Source: a bacterium (lineage in GTDB: Bacteria > Planctomycetota > UBA1135 > UBA2386). Taken from it: a stretch of DNA of 64,000 nt. The position numbers and the translations under genes are program-made. Below, piece after piece: positions 1 to 8,700 of this stretch. Each line of letters opens with the position of its first letter. The first letter of the stretch is position 1. The notes under the pieces are model-generated. The model did no database searches. It was not told where the DNA came from and was given only the letters and a program-made list of their open reading frames with translations. The stretch lies in NCBI GenBank assembly GCA_024743115.1, contig JANSXC010000019.1:62001-126000 (forward strand), in the 5' to 3' direction.

Positions 1-272
1 AGCAGTTGCAGCACGAGCGTGACGGCCGCCATGCCGCTGCTGGTGACGACGGCGCCGGCACCGCCCTCGAGTCCCGCGAGTGCCCGCGCGAACTCGTCAC
101 GCGTCGGATTGCCGCTGCGCGTGTAGTCGTAGGGTCGCTTCTGGTCGAACCCGTCGAACGCGAAGTTCGCCGACAGGTAGAGCGGCGGACTCACGGCGCG
201 ATGCGCCGGATCCGCCGCAATGCCTGCCCGCACCGCGAGCGTCTCCGGACGCGTCTCATGGCGGCCAGTCAT
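1..272 (-). CDS. Cys/Met-metabolism PLP enzyme (cystathionine gamma-synthase / O-acylhomoserine sulfhydrylase type), N-terminal part
   Basis: Only the first 90 codons lie in the window; the gene runs off the left edge. The N-terminus reads MTGRHETRPETLAVRAG and continues with SPPLYLSANFAF, DYTRSGNPTRD and LEGGAGAVVTSSGMAA. These match the conserved N-terminal blocks of the PLP-dependent trans-sulfuration family: substrate-proximal YTRSGNPT and the PLP-phosphate region SSGMAA. The enzyme would use the acylhomoserine made by the upstream neighbour for cystathionine or homocysteine formation. The start is fixed by an ATGA overlap with the stop of the upstream metX-like gene, so it is the third gene of the operon. 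The PLP lysine lies outside the window, so MetB, MetY and MetZ cannot be separated. Confidence 0.88.
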   Translation of the reverse strand, partial: MTGRHETRPETLAVRAGIAADPAHRAVSPPLYLSANFAFDGFDQKRPYDYTRSGNPTRDEFARALAGLEGGAGAVVTSSGMAAVTLVLQL

Positions 273-1210
273 CGCAGCACCTCCGCGAGCACGCCAGATA
301 CCGCGGCGGTTTCCTTGAGGAAGCCGTCGTGACCGTAGCGCGTCGGAATCACGACGTGTGCCGCGAGCTCCGGCAACGCCCGGGCAACCCGTTCGACATC
401 CGCCGCCGGGACGAGCTGGTCGCTGTCGAATCCGACCAGCGTCGACCGCACGCGAACCGCACGGGGATCGACACGGTGCGCATCGATCGATGCGTTGAGC
501 ACGCGGAACTGTTCGGCCGAGACCTGATCGGCGAATGCACGCCCGCGCGCCCGCAGCCAGTCGAACAGGGCGGAGCTCTCGGAGAACCGTTCCGCGAGCT
601 CCGCGGGCGAACGATAGGTCGCCATCGCAAGTGCGCGCGCAAGCTCGACCCCGCGCTGGCCTTCGCCGCCGCGTTGAGCGAGCAGAACGACCTCGCGCTG
701 CAGCCAACGCCAAGCACTGGCCTGCGGATGCGACCGTTCGGCCGCCGCGACTACCGCGAGCTCGCGCACGCGCTCCGGCGCGATCGCGGCGAGCTGCAGC
801 GCGATCATGCCGCCGTAACTCGCGCCGATCAGCGCATGCAGGCGTTCGACTCCGAGGTGATCGAGCACGGCTCGCAGGGCGCGCGCCTGGTCGCCCGTCG
901 ACACGAACGGGAACGACTCACCCGGCCCCGGACCGGTCGAACAGCCATGCCCGCCCAGCCAGTCGATCGACAACACGGCGAAGCGGGACGTGTCGACGGC
1001 GAGGTCGCGCCCGACGACACCGCGCCACCACGACACGGGCCGACGGTCGGCCGAGATTCCGCCGAGCACCGCCACCACCGGCGCATCACGCGGGCCGTCC
1101 AGTTCGTACGCCACCACCGCACCAGGCAACTCTTCGCCGCTCGCGAGGCTGAAGTCCGCGGGCAGATGACAGATCCCGACTCCGGGCGGCAACGTCAGAG
1201 CAGCGCTCAT
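269..1210 (-). CDS. metX: Homoserine O-acyltransferase-like alpha/beta hydrolase (MetX family)
   Basis: The 313-residue alpha/beta-hydrolase protein activates homoserine by O-acylation, the entry step to methionine. The nucleophile elbow is GASYGGMIAL. A catalytic Asp lies in GFDSDQLVPA and the catalytic His in RYGHDGFLKE, the usual MetX C-terminal signature. Early motifs VVAVLGGISADRRP and WLGGHGCSTGPG resemble the oxyanion-hole region of homoserine acetyltransferases. The ATG at 1210 is chosen because it overlaps the stop of the upstream hom-like gene as ATGA; longer in-frame extensions are shadows of that gene. Succinyl- or acetyl-CoA preference cannot be read with certainty. Confidence 0.88.
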   Translation of the reverse strand: MSAALTLPPGVGICHLPADFSLASGEELPGAVVAYELDGPRDAPVVAVLGGISADRRPVSWWRGVVGRDLAVDTSRFAVLSIDWLGGHGCSTGPGPGESFPFVSTGDQARALRAVLDHLGVERLHALIGASYGGMIALQLAAIAPERVRELAVVAAAERSHPQASAWRWLQREVVLLAQRGGEGQRGVELARALAMATYRSPAELAERFSESSALFDWLRARGRAFADQVSAEQFRVLNASIDAHRVDPRAVRVRSTLVGFDSDQLVPAADVERVARALPELAAHVVIPTRYGHDGFLKETAAVSGVLAEVLR

Positions 1211-2316
1211 CAGCGCACCTCCTCGGAGCAGTGCCGCAACGCGGCGTCGCAGTCTTCGCGCAGCGCGGCGGCCGTGCGTTCGTAGCCGACCGCGAGACCC
1301 GTGTGGACACGCAACCCGGCCGGCAAATCGTAGGTGTAGACCACACGATCGGCGGGCGCGGCCAGGGGCGAACCGACCGGCACTTCTTCGAACGCCACCC
1401 GCAGTTGCCCACTCGCGAGTCGCCGCGCGACGAGCCGTGTCGTGGCACCACGCACACTCCGCGCCCGAACCTCGTGCGGGTCGAGATCGTAGACGCTCTG
1501 CCGCGGAACGCGGACCGGATCTGGCGCCGCAAGCCACCGCTCACCGAATACCGCTCCTTGCACGGCAACCAACTTCGTCGCGGCATCGATGCCTTCGAGA
1601 TCGAGACTGCGGTCGGGCTCGAGCAGACCGCGGGCGTCGGCCGCCGCGATGCCTTCGTCGATGCTCGCGCCGTTCTCGATCGCCTCGATGATCACGGTCG
1701 TCGTCACATTGCCGACGAGTGCGAGCCCGCGGCAGTGCACCCGTAGCTCCGGCAGTTCGCGCACGAGCTGCGCACCGGCACCACCGAGTGTCGCCTGGAT
1801 GCCGACAGTGCCACGGTTGCTGCCGAGCAGCAGCTCGGGCGCGGCGAGTGCGAGTGCGTTCTTGCCCGCGAGCGCGACGAAGGCACCACCCCGCCGCGCG
1901 GCGCGCACGCGACCGAGTGCCGCGAGCGCATCGCTCGGACGCGACGGCGTGGCATCGACCACGAAGTCCGCGGCCGCGAGTTCGATCGCGAGCTCCGTTG
2001 AGACCGACTCGGCGCCCGCGAACGTCGCGAGCGGCTCACCCGCGACTTTGTGCGCGCCGATCGCCGCGAGATCGAGCCCTTCGCGATCGAACACGGTCGC
2101 GGTCGAATCGGTCACCGCGAGAACGCGAAACGGCGAGCCCGCGAGCCCTGTGAGGAACCGGCGGCCAACGGCCCCGGGCCCGACGAGGTGCAGGGTCCGG
2201 CGACCCGGCGACTGGCCCGACGAACGGAACCCAACGGTGTCCGGACCGAGCTTGGATGTGGTGTCGAGCGAAAGGGCGCCCGTAGCGGCAGGAGAGGGGT
2301 TCGGTGAACGAACCAT
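1210..2316 (-). CDS. hom: Homoserine dehydrogenase
   Basis: First gene of the methionine operon, 368 residues. It reduces aspartate semialdehyde to homoserine with NAD(P)H. The Rossmann glycine motif is HLVGPGAVGRRF near residue 45. The catalytic region has GNVTTTVIIEAIENGAS, then EPDRSLDLEGIDAATKL, matching the family pattern of Asn/Thr loop, acidic DxxG motif and catalytic Lys. No C-terminal ACT domain is present, so allosteric threonine control of the usual kind is not expected. The ATG at 2316 is preferred because AGGA lies about nine bases upstream. A SAM-I riboswitch precedes it, indicating control by S-adenosylmethionine. It ends in an ATGA overlap with metX. Confidence 0.87.
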   Translation of the reverse strand: MVRSPNPSPAATGALSLDTTSKLGPDTVGFRSSGQSPGRRTLHLVGPGAVGRRFLTGLAGSPFRVLAVTDSTATVFDREGLDLAAIGAHKVAGEPLATFAGAESVSTELAIELAAADFVVDATPSRPSDALAALGRVRAARRGGAFVALAGKNALALAAPELLLGSNRGTVGIQATLGGAGAQLVRELPELRVHCRGLALVGNVTTTVIIEAIENGASIDEGIAAADARGLLEPDRSLDLEGIDAATKLVAVQGAVFGERWLAAPDPVRVPRQSVYDLDPHEVRARSVRGATTRLVARRLASGQLRVAFEEVPVGSPLAAPADRVVYTYDLPAGLRVHTGLAVGYERTAAALREDCDAALRHCSEEVR

Positions 2317-2345
2317 GATCAGCAGTTCCTTTCGGGCCCGCACCA

Positions 2346-2371
2346 GGCTCGTCACGAACAGTGGACGAGCC
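2346..2371 (-). promoter_or_regulatory. Possible expression-platform hairpin upstream of hom
   Basis: GGCTCGTC pairs perfectly with GACGAGCC around a 10-base loop. It lies between the SAM riboswitch aptamer and the ribosome binding site of hom. No U-tract follows, so if it is the expression platform it would act on translation or through an alternative pairing. This is inference from position only. Confidence 0.4.
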
Positions 2372-2406
2372 GCGCCGAACGCCCGACACAGGGGTTCTGC
2401 TGCTGG

Positions 2407-2524
2407 CTCATCTCTCGACCCTTCGGAAAAGGACTGGTCGTGGGAGTTGGCACCTGCGTATCGCTCGCGCGAATCGTGGTTGCCCCAGCGTCGTCGGGCC
2501 CGTCCCTCGGCTGGTCTGGATGAG
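2407..2524 (-). promoter_or_regulatory. SAM-I (S-box) riboswitch aptamer
   Basis: Read on the minus strand, the leader has the conserved S-box blocks in order: CTCATCCAGACCAGC, GAGGGACGGGCCCGACGA, CTGGGGCAACC, GGTGCCAACTCCC and finally GAGATGAG. The outer CTCATC and GATGAG strands close helix P1. The GGCCC, GGCAACC and GGTGCCAA-CTCC blocks are the most conserved parts of the Rfam SAM family. It lies between a sigma70-like promoter and hom, so the three methionine genes should be turned down when SAM is plentiful. Confidence 0.9.
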
Positions 2525-2532
2525 TTGCGCGC

Positions 2533-2562
2533 TTTCTATCGACGATCGGCCCTGGCTGTCAA
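2533..2562 (-). promoter_or_regulatory. Sigma70-type promoter for the hom-metX-metB operon
   Basis: A perfect -35 box TTGACA (2557-2562) is followed after 18 bases by TAGAAA (2533-2538), or after 17 bases by ATAGAA. Transcription would begin just before the riboswitch P1 strand, which is the expected arrangement. Confidence 0.7.
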
Positions 2563-2634
2563 GAGGGGTAGTCGGCGTTCTGCCGCGGGACTTGCAGAAC
2601 CTCGCCAGAATCGGCGCGAGCCTGCCGTCGTCGA

Positions 2635-3039
2635 ATGCTCGCAACACTCGTGAGCCACACGACGCCGGCACCCGCCCGCGTCGCATCGCACACCGACGCC
2701 GGGCTGCTCGAAAGTACCGCCTTCGATCTCAACGAGCCGGGCCAGGTAGTCCGCCTCGGCGAGCACCGGCTCGCACCCGCAGCCGTCGTCGCAGGTACGG
2801 TGCGCGACGCCGAGAACACCCTGCAACCGGGGATCCGCGTCGAGCTGAGAACGGACAGCTGGTCGCACGAGACGGTCACGGACCGTGCCGGCCGCTACCG
2901 GTTCAACGGTGTGCCCTCCGGCGAATACCACATCGACCTGATCGCCGATCAGCGGCCCAAGGAAGCACTGCGGTCGGCCCCGTTCTCGCTCGCCCCCGGA
3001 AGGCAGCTCGAGCGGGATCTCGTCCCGCCACAACCCTGA
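2635..3039 (+). CDS. Small protein with one carboxypeptidase-regulatory-like domain; possible gene remnant
   Basis: This 134-residue ORF has a single beta-sandwich repeat of the CarboxypepD_reg type: VVAGTVRDAENTLQPGIRVEL, then DRAGRYRFNGVPSGEYHIDLIAD. The same repeat occurs in the large fusion gene just downstream on the same strand. There is no signal peptide or membrane segment, and the first ~40 residues look non-descript. The first in-frame stop upstream is at 2569-2571, so no longer start is available. It may be a genuine small protein or the tail of a deleted larger carboxypeptidase-regulatory-like gene. No clear ribosome binding site precedes the ATG. Confidence 0.5.
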   Translation: MLATLVSHTTPAPARVASHTDAGLLESTAFDLNEPGQVVRLGEHRLAPAAVVAGTVRDAENTLQPGIRVELRTDSWSHETVTDRAGRYRFNGVPSGEYHIDLIADQRPKEALRSAPFSLAPGRQLERDLVPPQP

Positions 3040-3153
3040 CGCCCCGAGGCCGGCGCGGGCGGGTTCCGACGCCGCGGTGTCGCCGGGCGGTTTTTCGCCG
3101 ACAGGCGAATCTCCTGAAGCGGTTTCCGCATTGGCGGCATTCCCCTTCTTGCC

Positions 3154-5715
3154 GTGTCAGACGTCACTCTCGATCCACTCGAAGAACTGTTGCGCGAATC
3201 CGCATGGATCCGCCAGCTCGCGCGCCGCCTCGTCGAGCCGGGGCACGATGCCGACGACCTCGTGCAGGACGCGTGCCTTGCCGCGATGCAGCATCCGCCG
3301 CAGCATCGCGACAACCTGCGCGGCTGGCTGTCGCAGATCCTGCGGAACCTCGTCCGTCAGAAGCGCCGCCAATCGACCCGGCAGAAACGGCGTGAAGAGG
3401 ATCGCCACGGCCCCGCTGTGCCGACGGCCCCGGCGACGGTCGACCTCATCGAGCGCGCGACGACGCAACGCGCAGTCGTCGACGCTGTGCTCGGTCTCGC
3501 CGAGCCCTACCGCACGGCGATCCTGCTGCGCTTCTTCGAAGACCTGCCGCCGCGCGAGATCGCGGCCCGCCAACGGTTGCCCGTCGCGACCGTGAGAACC
3601 CACCTGACGCGCGGCCTCGAACGCCTCCGGCAGCGGCTCGACCGGCAAACCGGCAGCCGCGCCGCGTGGATCGCGGCTGTCCTGCCACTGACCCAACCAG
3701 CCCTCTCGGCCGCCCTGGCCACGACCGTTCTGATGAAGTCCAAGACCCTCATTGCCGCCACCGTCGCCATCTCGGCGCTCGCGATTACCGCCGCCTCGAT
3801 CGAATGGAACGCGGCGCCGACCACACCCGTGCCTGCCAACGCCTCGCCGGTGGAGCACCAGAGCGCAAGCGTGGAGGCCACAGGAACGGCGGCCGTCGAA
3901 GAGCGCGTCGCCGCCGATCCGGTCACCACGCCATCCGAACCGCCCCCGGCGACACCGACACCGCGCCGCGCGACCGGTCGCACAGTCGATCCCGAGGGCC
4001 GCCCGCTGGCCGATCTGGAAGTCGCACTCGCCTCGGACACGACTGGGACGAACTCGGTGCCGGCCGGGGCACCACACACGCGCAGCGACTCGACCGGCGC
4101 TTTCGAACTCGCACTCGAGCACTCGGCGAGCGGCCGGATCGTCGCGAGTGACGCGCGGTTCCGGACCGTCATGCACACCCTCGTGCGGCGTTCCCACGTG
4201 CCGAAACTCGCGCTCGTCGTCGCCGCACCGGCGACCCAGTTCGCCGGCGTCGTGCGTAGCCACGACGGTCACGCAATTGCTGACGCGACGGTCGCTGTGA
4301 ACTGGCCGACCGACCTGCTCTCGCGGCTGTCGGACAACAGCGACGCGACCGAGATCGAACAACTGCAGGTCCGAACCGACGCCGACGGCCGGTTCGTGCT
4401 GCCCGGCGCCCGGGTTCGCGGTGCCGAACTCCGCACGCACGCGCCGGGCTTCGTGCCCGACCGGCGCCCGCTGCCTCAGTTCGACGAGCGCGGGCTCGAG
4501 ATCGTGCTGGCGGCGCCGGTCGCAAAGCCCGGTTCAGTGCAAGGGCAGGTCATCGACCCGAACGGCAACCCCGTTGCCGGCGCCCGTGTCGTGCTCGGAG
4601 ACAAGATGGTCGAGACGGTCGCCGACGGTGGCTTCGTGATCGACGACGCAGCCAACGACCGGACGTTGAGTGCCGCGAGTCAGGGCTATCGCCGCGGTGT
4701 GCTCGAACGGCCGGAGGCCGGCTGGCCCGCCTACGTCCTGCTGCCGCTCGGCGGCGAACCGCTGTCCATCCGCGGCCGGGTGGTCGATGCGACCGGTCGT
4801 GGCCTGCCCGACATTCAGATCTGGCTGCTCGATGCGACGTTGCACAGCCGCTCCGGCCGCCCTCAGGTCGTCGAGGGCATCACGGCCGGCAACATGGACG
4901 TGCAGGCTCTAATCGATCGCGTTCGCAGCGGCGAGATCGACAACCCTCGGCAGGTGTTCCAGCGCACCCCAACGTCGACCTGGCCGTTCGTGTTCACGGA
5001 CGAGAGCGGTGAGTTCGAAATGCCGGGGCTCGAGGACCGCGCCTACGACCTGCGCGCGATGAACCCGAACACACTGCTCATGGTCGACAGCCGCGGCGTC
5101 GCCGCCGGATCGTCGAACGCCCGCATCACCATGCCGCAGGACATGATGTTCGACGCCGTCGCAGGCACGGTCGTCGGGCGCGACGGCCAACCGGTCGCCG
5201 GCGTTCGCGTCCGGCTGCAGTGCGACACGGTGAGCATTGCCTCGACCAACCTGCACGGCACCACGACCGACGAGACGACGACCGACGAAGCGGGACGCTT
5301 CCGGCTCGAGAACGTGCCCAAGCGCCGCGTCTACCTGCGTGTCGACGGCGAACCCATCCTGCCGATCGAGTTCGGTCGCGGCGCCGAAGGCGGACTGCTC
5401 GAGCTCAGCAACGGCGAACCCGAGAACCTGCGTATCGAAGTCGTGCGACGCATGCACATGCAGCTCGAACTGCAGCGCCCCGACCTCGCCGACGGCGTAT
5501 CCGTGCTGGACGCCCACGGGGCACCGCTGCCGATCAACGTGTTCCGCGGGCGCGGCCGCAGCACGACCCTCCGCCTGCCGCTCGACGGCGGGCGCTCGCC
5601 CGTGTTCGTCGTGCCCGATACGGCCGTCACGCTGGTGTTGCAGAAGGGCGAGGACGAGGTCCGCCGCGAGGCCCTCCTGCTGCAGCCCGGCACGGTCAAC
5701 AAGCTCGTGCTGTAG
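3154..5715 (+). CDS. ECF sigma factor fused through a membrane segment to carboxypeptidase-regulatory-like repeats
   Basis: The 853-residue protein starts at GTG. Residues ~1-175 form an ECF sigma factor: region 2 with WIRQLARRLVEPGHDADDLVQDACL and region 4 with LAEPYRTAILLRFFEDLPPREIA followed by the helix-turn-helix RLPVATVRTHLTRGLERLRQRL. A hydrophobic helix follows (LIAATVAISALAITAAS, about 197-213), then a Pro/Thr/Ala-rich linker. About five CarboxypepD_reg-like beta-sandwich repeats come next, marked by GRTVDPEGRPLADLEV, GVVRSHDGHAIADATV, GQVIDPNGNPVAGARV, GRVVDATGRGLPDIQI and GTVVGRDGQPVAGVRV. The topology implies a membrane-tethered sigma factor with an outer sensory part. No anti-sigma gene adjoins. 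ECF fusions with C-terminal extensions are a known planctomycete trait; a ligand is not evident. Confidence 0.85.
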   Translation: MSDVTLDPLEELLRESAWIRQLARRLVEPGHDADDLVQDACLAAMQHPPQHRDNLRGWLSQILRNLVRQKRRQSTRQKRREEDRHGPAVPTAPATVDLIERATTQRAVVDAVLGLAEPYRTAILLRFFEDLPPREIAARQRLPVATVRTHLTRGLERLRQRLDRQTGSRAAWIAAVLPLTQPALSAALATTVLMKSKTLIAATVAISALAITAASIEWNAAPTTPVPANASPVEHQSASVEATGTAAVEERVAADPVTTPSEPPPATPTPRRATGRTVDPEGRPLADLEVALASDTTGTNSVPAGAPHTRSDSTGAFELALEHSASGRIVASDARFRTVMHTLVRRSHVPKLALVVAAPATQFAGVVRSHDGHAIADATVAVNWPTDLLSRLSDNSDATEIEQLQVRTDADGRFVLPGARVRGAELRTHAPGFVPDRRPLPQFDERGLEIVLAAPVAKPGSVQGQVIDPNGNPVAGARVVLGDKMVETVADGGFVIDDAANDRTLSAASQGYRRGVLERPEAGWPAYVLLPLGGEPLSIRGRVVDATGRGLPDIQIWLLDATLHSRSGRPQVVEGITAGNMDVQALIDRVRSGEIDNPRQVFQRTPTSTWPFVFTDESGEFEMPGLEDRAYDLRAMNPNTLLMVDSRGVAAGSSNARITMPQDMMFDAVAGTVVGRDGQPVAGVRVRLQCDTVSIASTNLHGTTTDETTTDEAGRFRLENVPKRRVYLRVDGEPILPIEFGRGAEGGLLELSNGEPENLRIEVVRRMHMQLELQRPDLADGVSVLDAHGAPLPINVFRGRGRSTTLRLPLDGGRSPVFVVPDTAVTLVLQKGEDEVRREALLLQPGTVNKLVL

Positions 5716-5718
5716 ACC

Positions 5719-5737
5719 GGCGCCGCGTTGCGGCGCC
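5719..5737. terminator. GC-rich hairpin between convergent genes
   Basis: GGCGCCGC and GCGGCGCC pair perfectly around a GTT loop in the short gap between the convergent ECF-fusion and NRPS genes. It could stop transcription from both sides, but neither strand has a U-tract, so intrinsic termination is uncertain. Confidence 0.4.
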
Positions 5738-5748
5738 TGGAGTGCCGT

Positions 5749-8700
5749 CTACCGCCGGCGCATCAACCGGCGCTTCTTGGCGCGCTCGGCGGCCTGCTGC
5801 GCCGCGCTCGGCGCCTCCTTGCCAACGTCGAGGTGCTTGGCGAGGCCGCGCACGGTCGGGAAACGGAAGAGATCGGTGATCTGCAGCTCGACCCCGAGGC
5901 GCTGACAGATCTCACGGTGCACTTTGACCGCGAGGATGCTGTGCCCGCCCGAATCGAAGAAGTTGTCCTCGACGCCGACGGCGTCGGTCTCGAGCGACTG
6001 CCGCCAGACGGCGAGGATCGCGTCCTCGGTCGAGTTCTTCGCTGCCACGACCGCGCGTGAGCTGCTCGCCTCGGCCGCTTCGGGCGACGGCAGCGCGTTG
6101 CGGTCGATCTTCAGGTTCGGCGTGCGCGGCAGATCGGCGAGCTCGACAAAGTGTCCAGGCACCATGAACTCGGGCAGCGCCTCTCGCAGATGCGATCGCA
6201 AATCGTCGGCCGCGACCTTGTTGCGCGTCACATAGTAGGCAACGAGCCGCGTCTCGCCCGCGGCGCCGCGAGCCACGACCGCGCACTCGCGAATCGAACC
6301 GTGCTGACTCAGGGCCGCTTCGATCTCACCGAGTTCGATCCGGTAGCCACGCACCTTGACCTGATGGTCCGTGCGGCCGAGGTACTCGAGCACGCCATCG
6401 TCACGCCAGCGCGCGAGGTCGCCCGTCCGATACATCACTGCCGCGCCATCGTCCGCACCGGCGAAGGGATCGGGCACGAACCGTTCGGCCGTGAGCTCGG
6501 GGCGGCGGAAATAGCCGGCCGTTACGCCCGCGCCACCGATCCAAAGCTCGCCCGGCGTGCCGGCCGCCACCGGCTGCCGATGCGCATCGAGCACGTACAC
6601 GGTCTGGTTGGCCAGCGGCCGACCGATCGGGACCGGATCCTCGTCCGTCACCTGCCACGTCGACGACCAAACCGTCGTCTCGGTCGGGCCGTAGACGTCG
6701 TGCAGGACCGGCACGAGGCTCGCGAGATCGCGCGCGAGCGGACCAGGCAGCGCTTCGCCGCCGACGAGCATGTGCTGCAGCTTCGGCAGCGCGGTGCGAG
6801 CAGCAGGATCGAGCAGCAGCATCCCGGCCATGGATGGTGTGCACTGGAAGTGGGTCACCCCATGCCGTTCGATCAACTCCGGGATGGTCGCCTCGACCGG
6901 GGCATCGCCCCCCGCAGCGGCCATCGACTCCGGACCGGCAGCCGCCGACACCGCGTCACAACGGCGCTTGAGGTCGAGCAGGTGTGGCAGGCTGGCCATG
7001 ACCTGATCGGTCGGCACCCCGAAGTCGACGAGGCAGGCGATCTCGTCGACCATGAGATCGCGCAGTCGATCGACGAATCGCGTGCATGTCTCGGGCGTGC
7101 CGAACAGGCCGCTCGTGCGATAGTAGCGCTCGAACGAGAACTCGAGCAGCGCCTCGAAGTCGGCGGGCGTCAGACCACCGTTGAGCAGCGCGTCCATCTC
7201 CCCGGGCTTGTCGACCTTGTTCTTGAACGCGGGGAACGACCACGCGGCCTGTTTGACGAGATCGATGCTGCTACGCAGGTATTCCTTCAACGGGCCGCGC
7301 ACGATCTCCCGCACGCGGTCGTCATCGTCACCAACGAAGGAGTGCAGCATCAGCGTGACCTTGCCCTCACCGGGGTGACCCGCTGCCTTCCACGCCTGTC
7401 GATAGATCGTGAGCTTCTGCGCGAGCTCTTCGACGCTCTGACCGAGCAGGTGCGTCAGCACGTAGGATCCGCTCTCGCCGGCCAGCCGGTAGGTCTCGGG
7501 ATTGCCGGCGACGGTGACCCAGGTCGGCAGCTCCGACTGAATCGGTCGCGGAAGCGTGCGAATCTCGTGTGACTTGCCGTCGGGCCCTTCGACCGTCAGG
7601 GTCTCACCGCGCCAGAGGCGATGCACCTGATCCATCGTGTCGATCATCGCCTGCTTGCGGTCGGCGAAGTTCTCCGGCCGCAGTACGAAGTCACGACCGT
7701 GCCACCCTGCGGCGAACGCGATCCCGACGCGACCACGCGACAGGTTGTCGACGAGCGCCCAGTCCTCCGCGATGCGAATCGGGTGATGCAGCGGCGCGAC
7801 GCACGAGCCCGCGCGGATGTGCACGTTCTTCGTCATCGTCGCGATCGCCGCACTGGCGACCGCCGGGTTGGGGTACAGCCCACCGAACGCGTGGAAGTGC
7901 CGCTCGGGCGTCCAGACGGCCTCGAAGCCGTGCTCGTCCGCGAACCGCGCGCCCTCGATGAGCAGCCGATACTTGTCCTCCGCGTGTTCGCCTTCGTCGC
8001 TCGCGAAATAGAACATGCTGAAGGTGACGGGCCGCGTCGAGCGCGCCGGCTGCTTGCTCTGCCGTTGCTTGCTCGCCGCGTCCTCGCCGGGGTGCATCAC
8101 GGTCGTGAAGCCGCGACACAGCGTCCACAGCAGTTCGAGAACGGAGATATCGAACGACAGGCTCGTGACGGCGAGCCAGGTGCCGGCAGGAGACTCGGGC
8201 GTGTTACCCAGCACCTGATCCATGCCGACGAAGAAGTTGGCGACGTTGCGATGCCGCACCATCACGCCCTTGGGCCGTCCCGTCGAACCCGAGGTGTAGA
8301 TCACGTAGGCGAGATCGTCACCGGGCGCCTTGCCAGGATCGCAGTCGCCGTCGACAGGCGGATCGGCGAGTTCGATCTCGGCGCGATCGGCGTCGAGATC
8401 GATGCGCGGGCACGCGGCAGGCGGCGCAATGCGGGTCGTCGAAGTGTCGACGACGAGCGCCGCGAGTTCCGCATCGCCGGCCATGAACTGCAAGCGGTCG
8501 GCCGGATAACTCGGATCGAGCGGCACGTAGGCCGCGCCACAACGCAACGACGCGACGACGGCGACGACCAGGTCCAGCCCGCGCGACACGCACAACCCGA
8601 CGCGATCTCCGACCGCGACGCCGCGGCCGCGCAGCCAGCCCGCGAGCCGGCCGCTCTGGCGCCAGAGCTCGGCGAACGTCAACTCCTCGCCGCGGAACTT

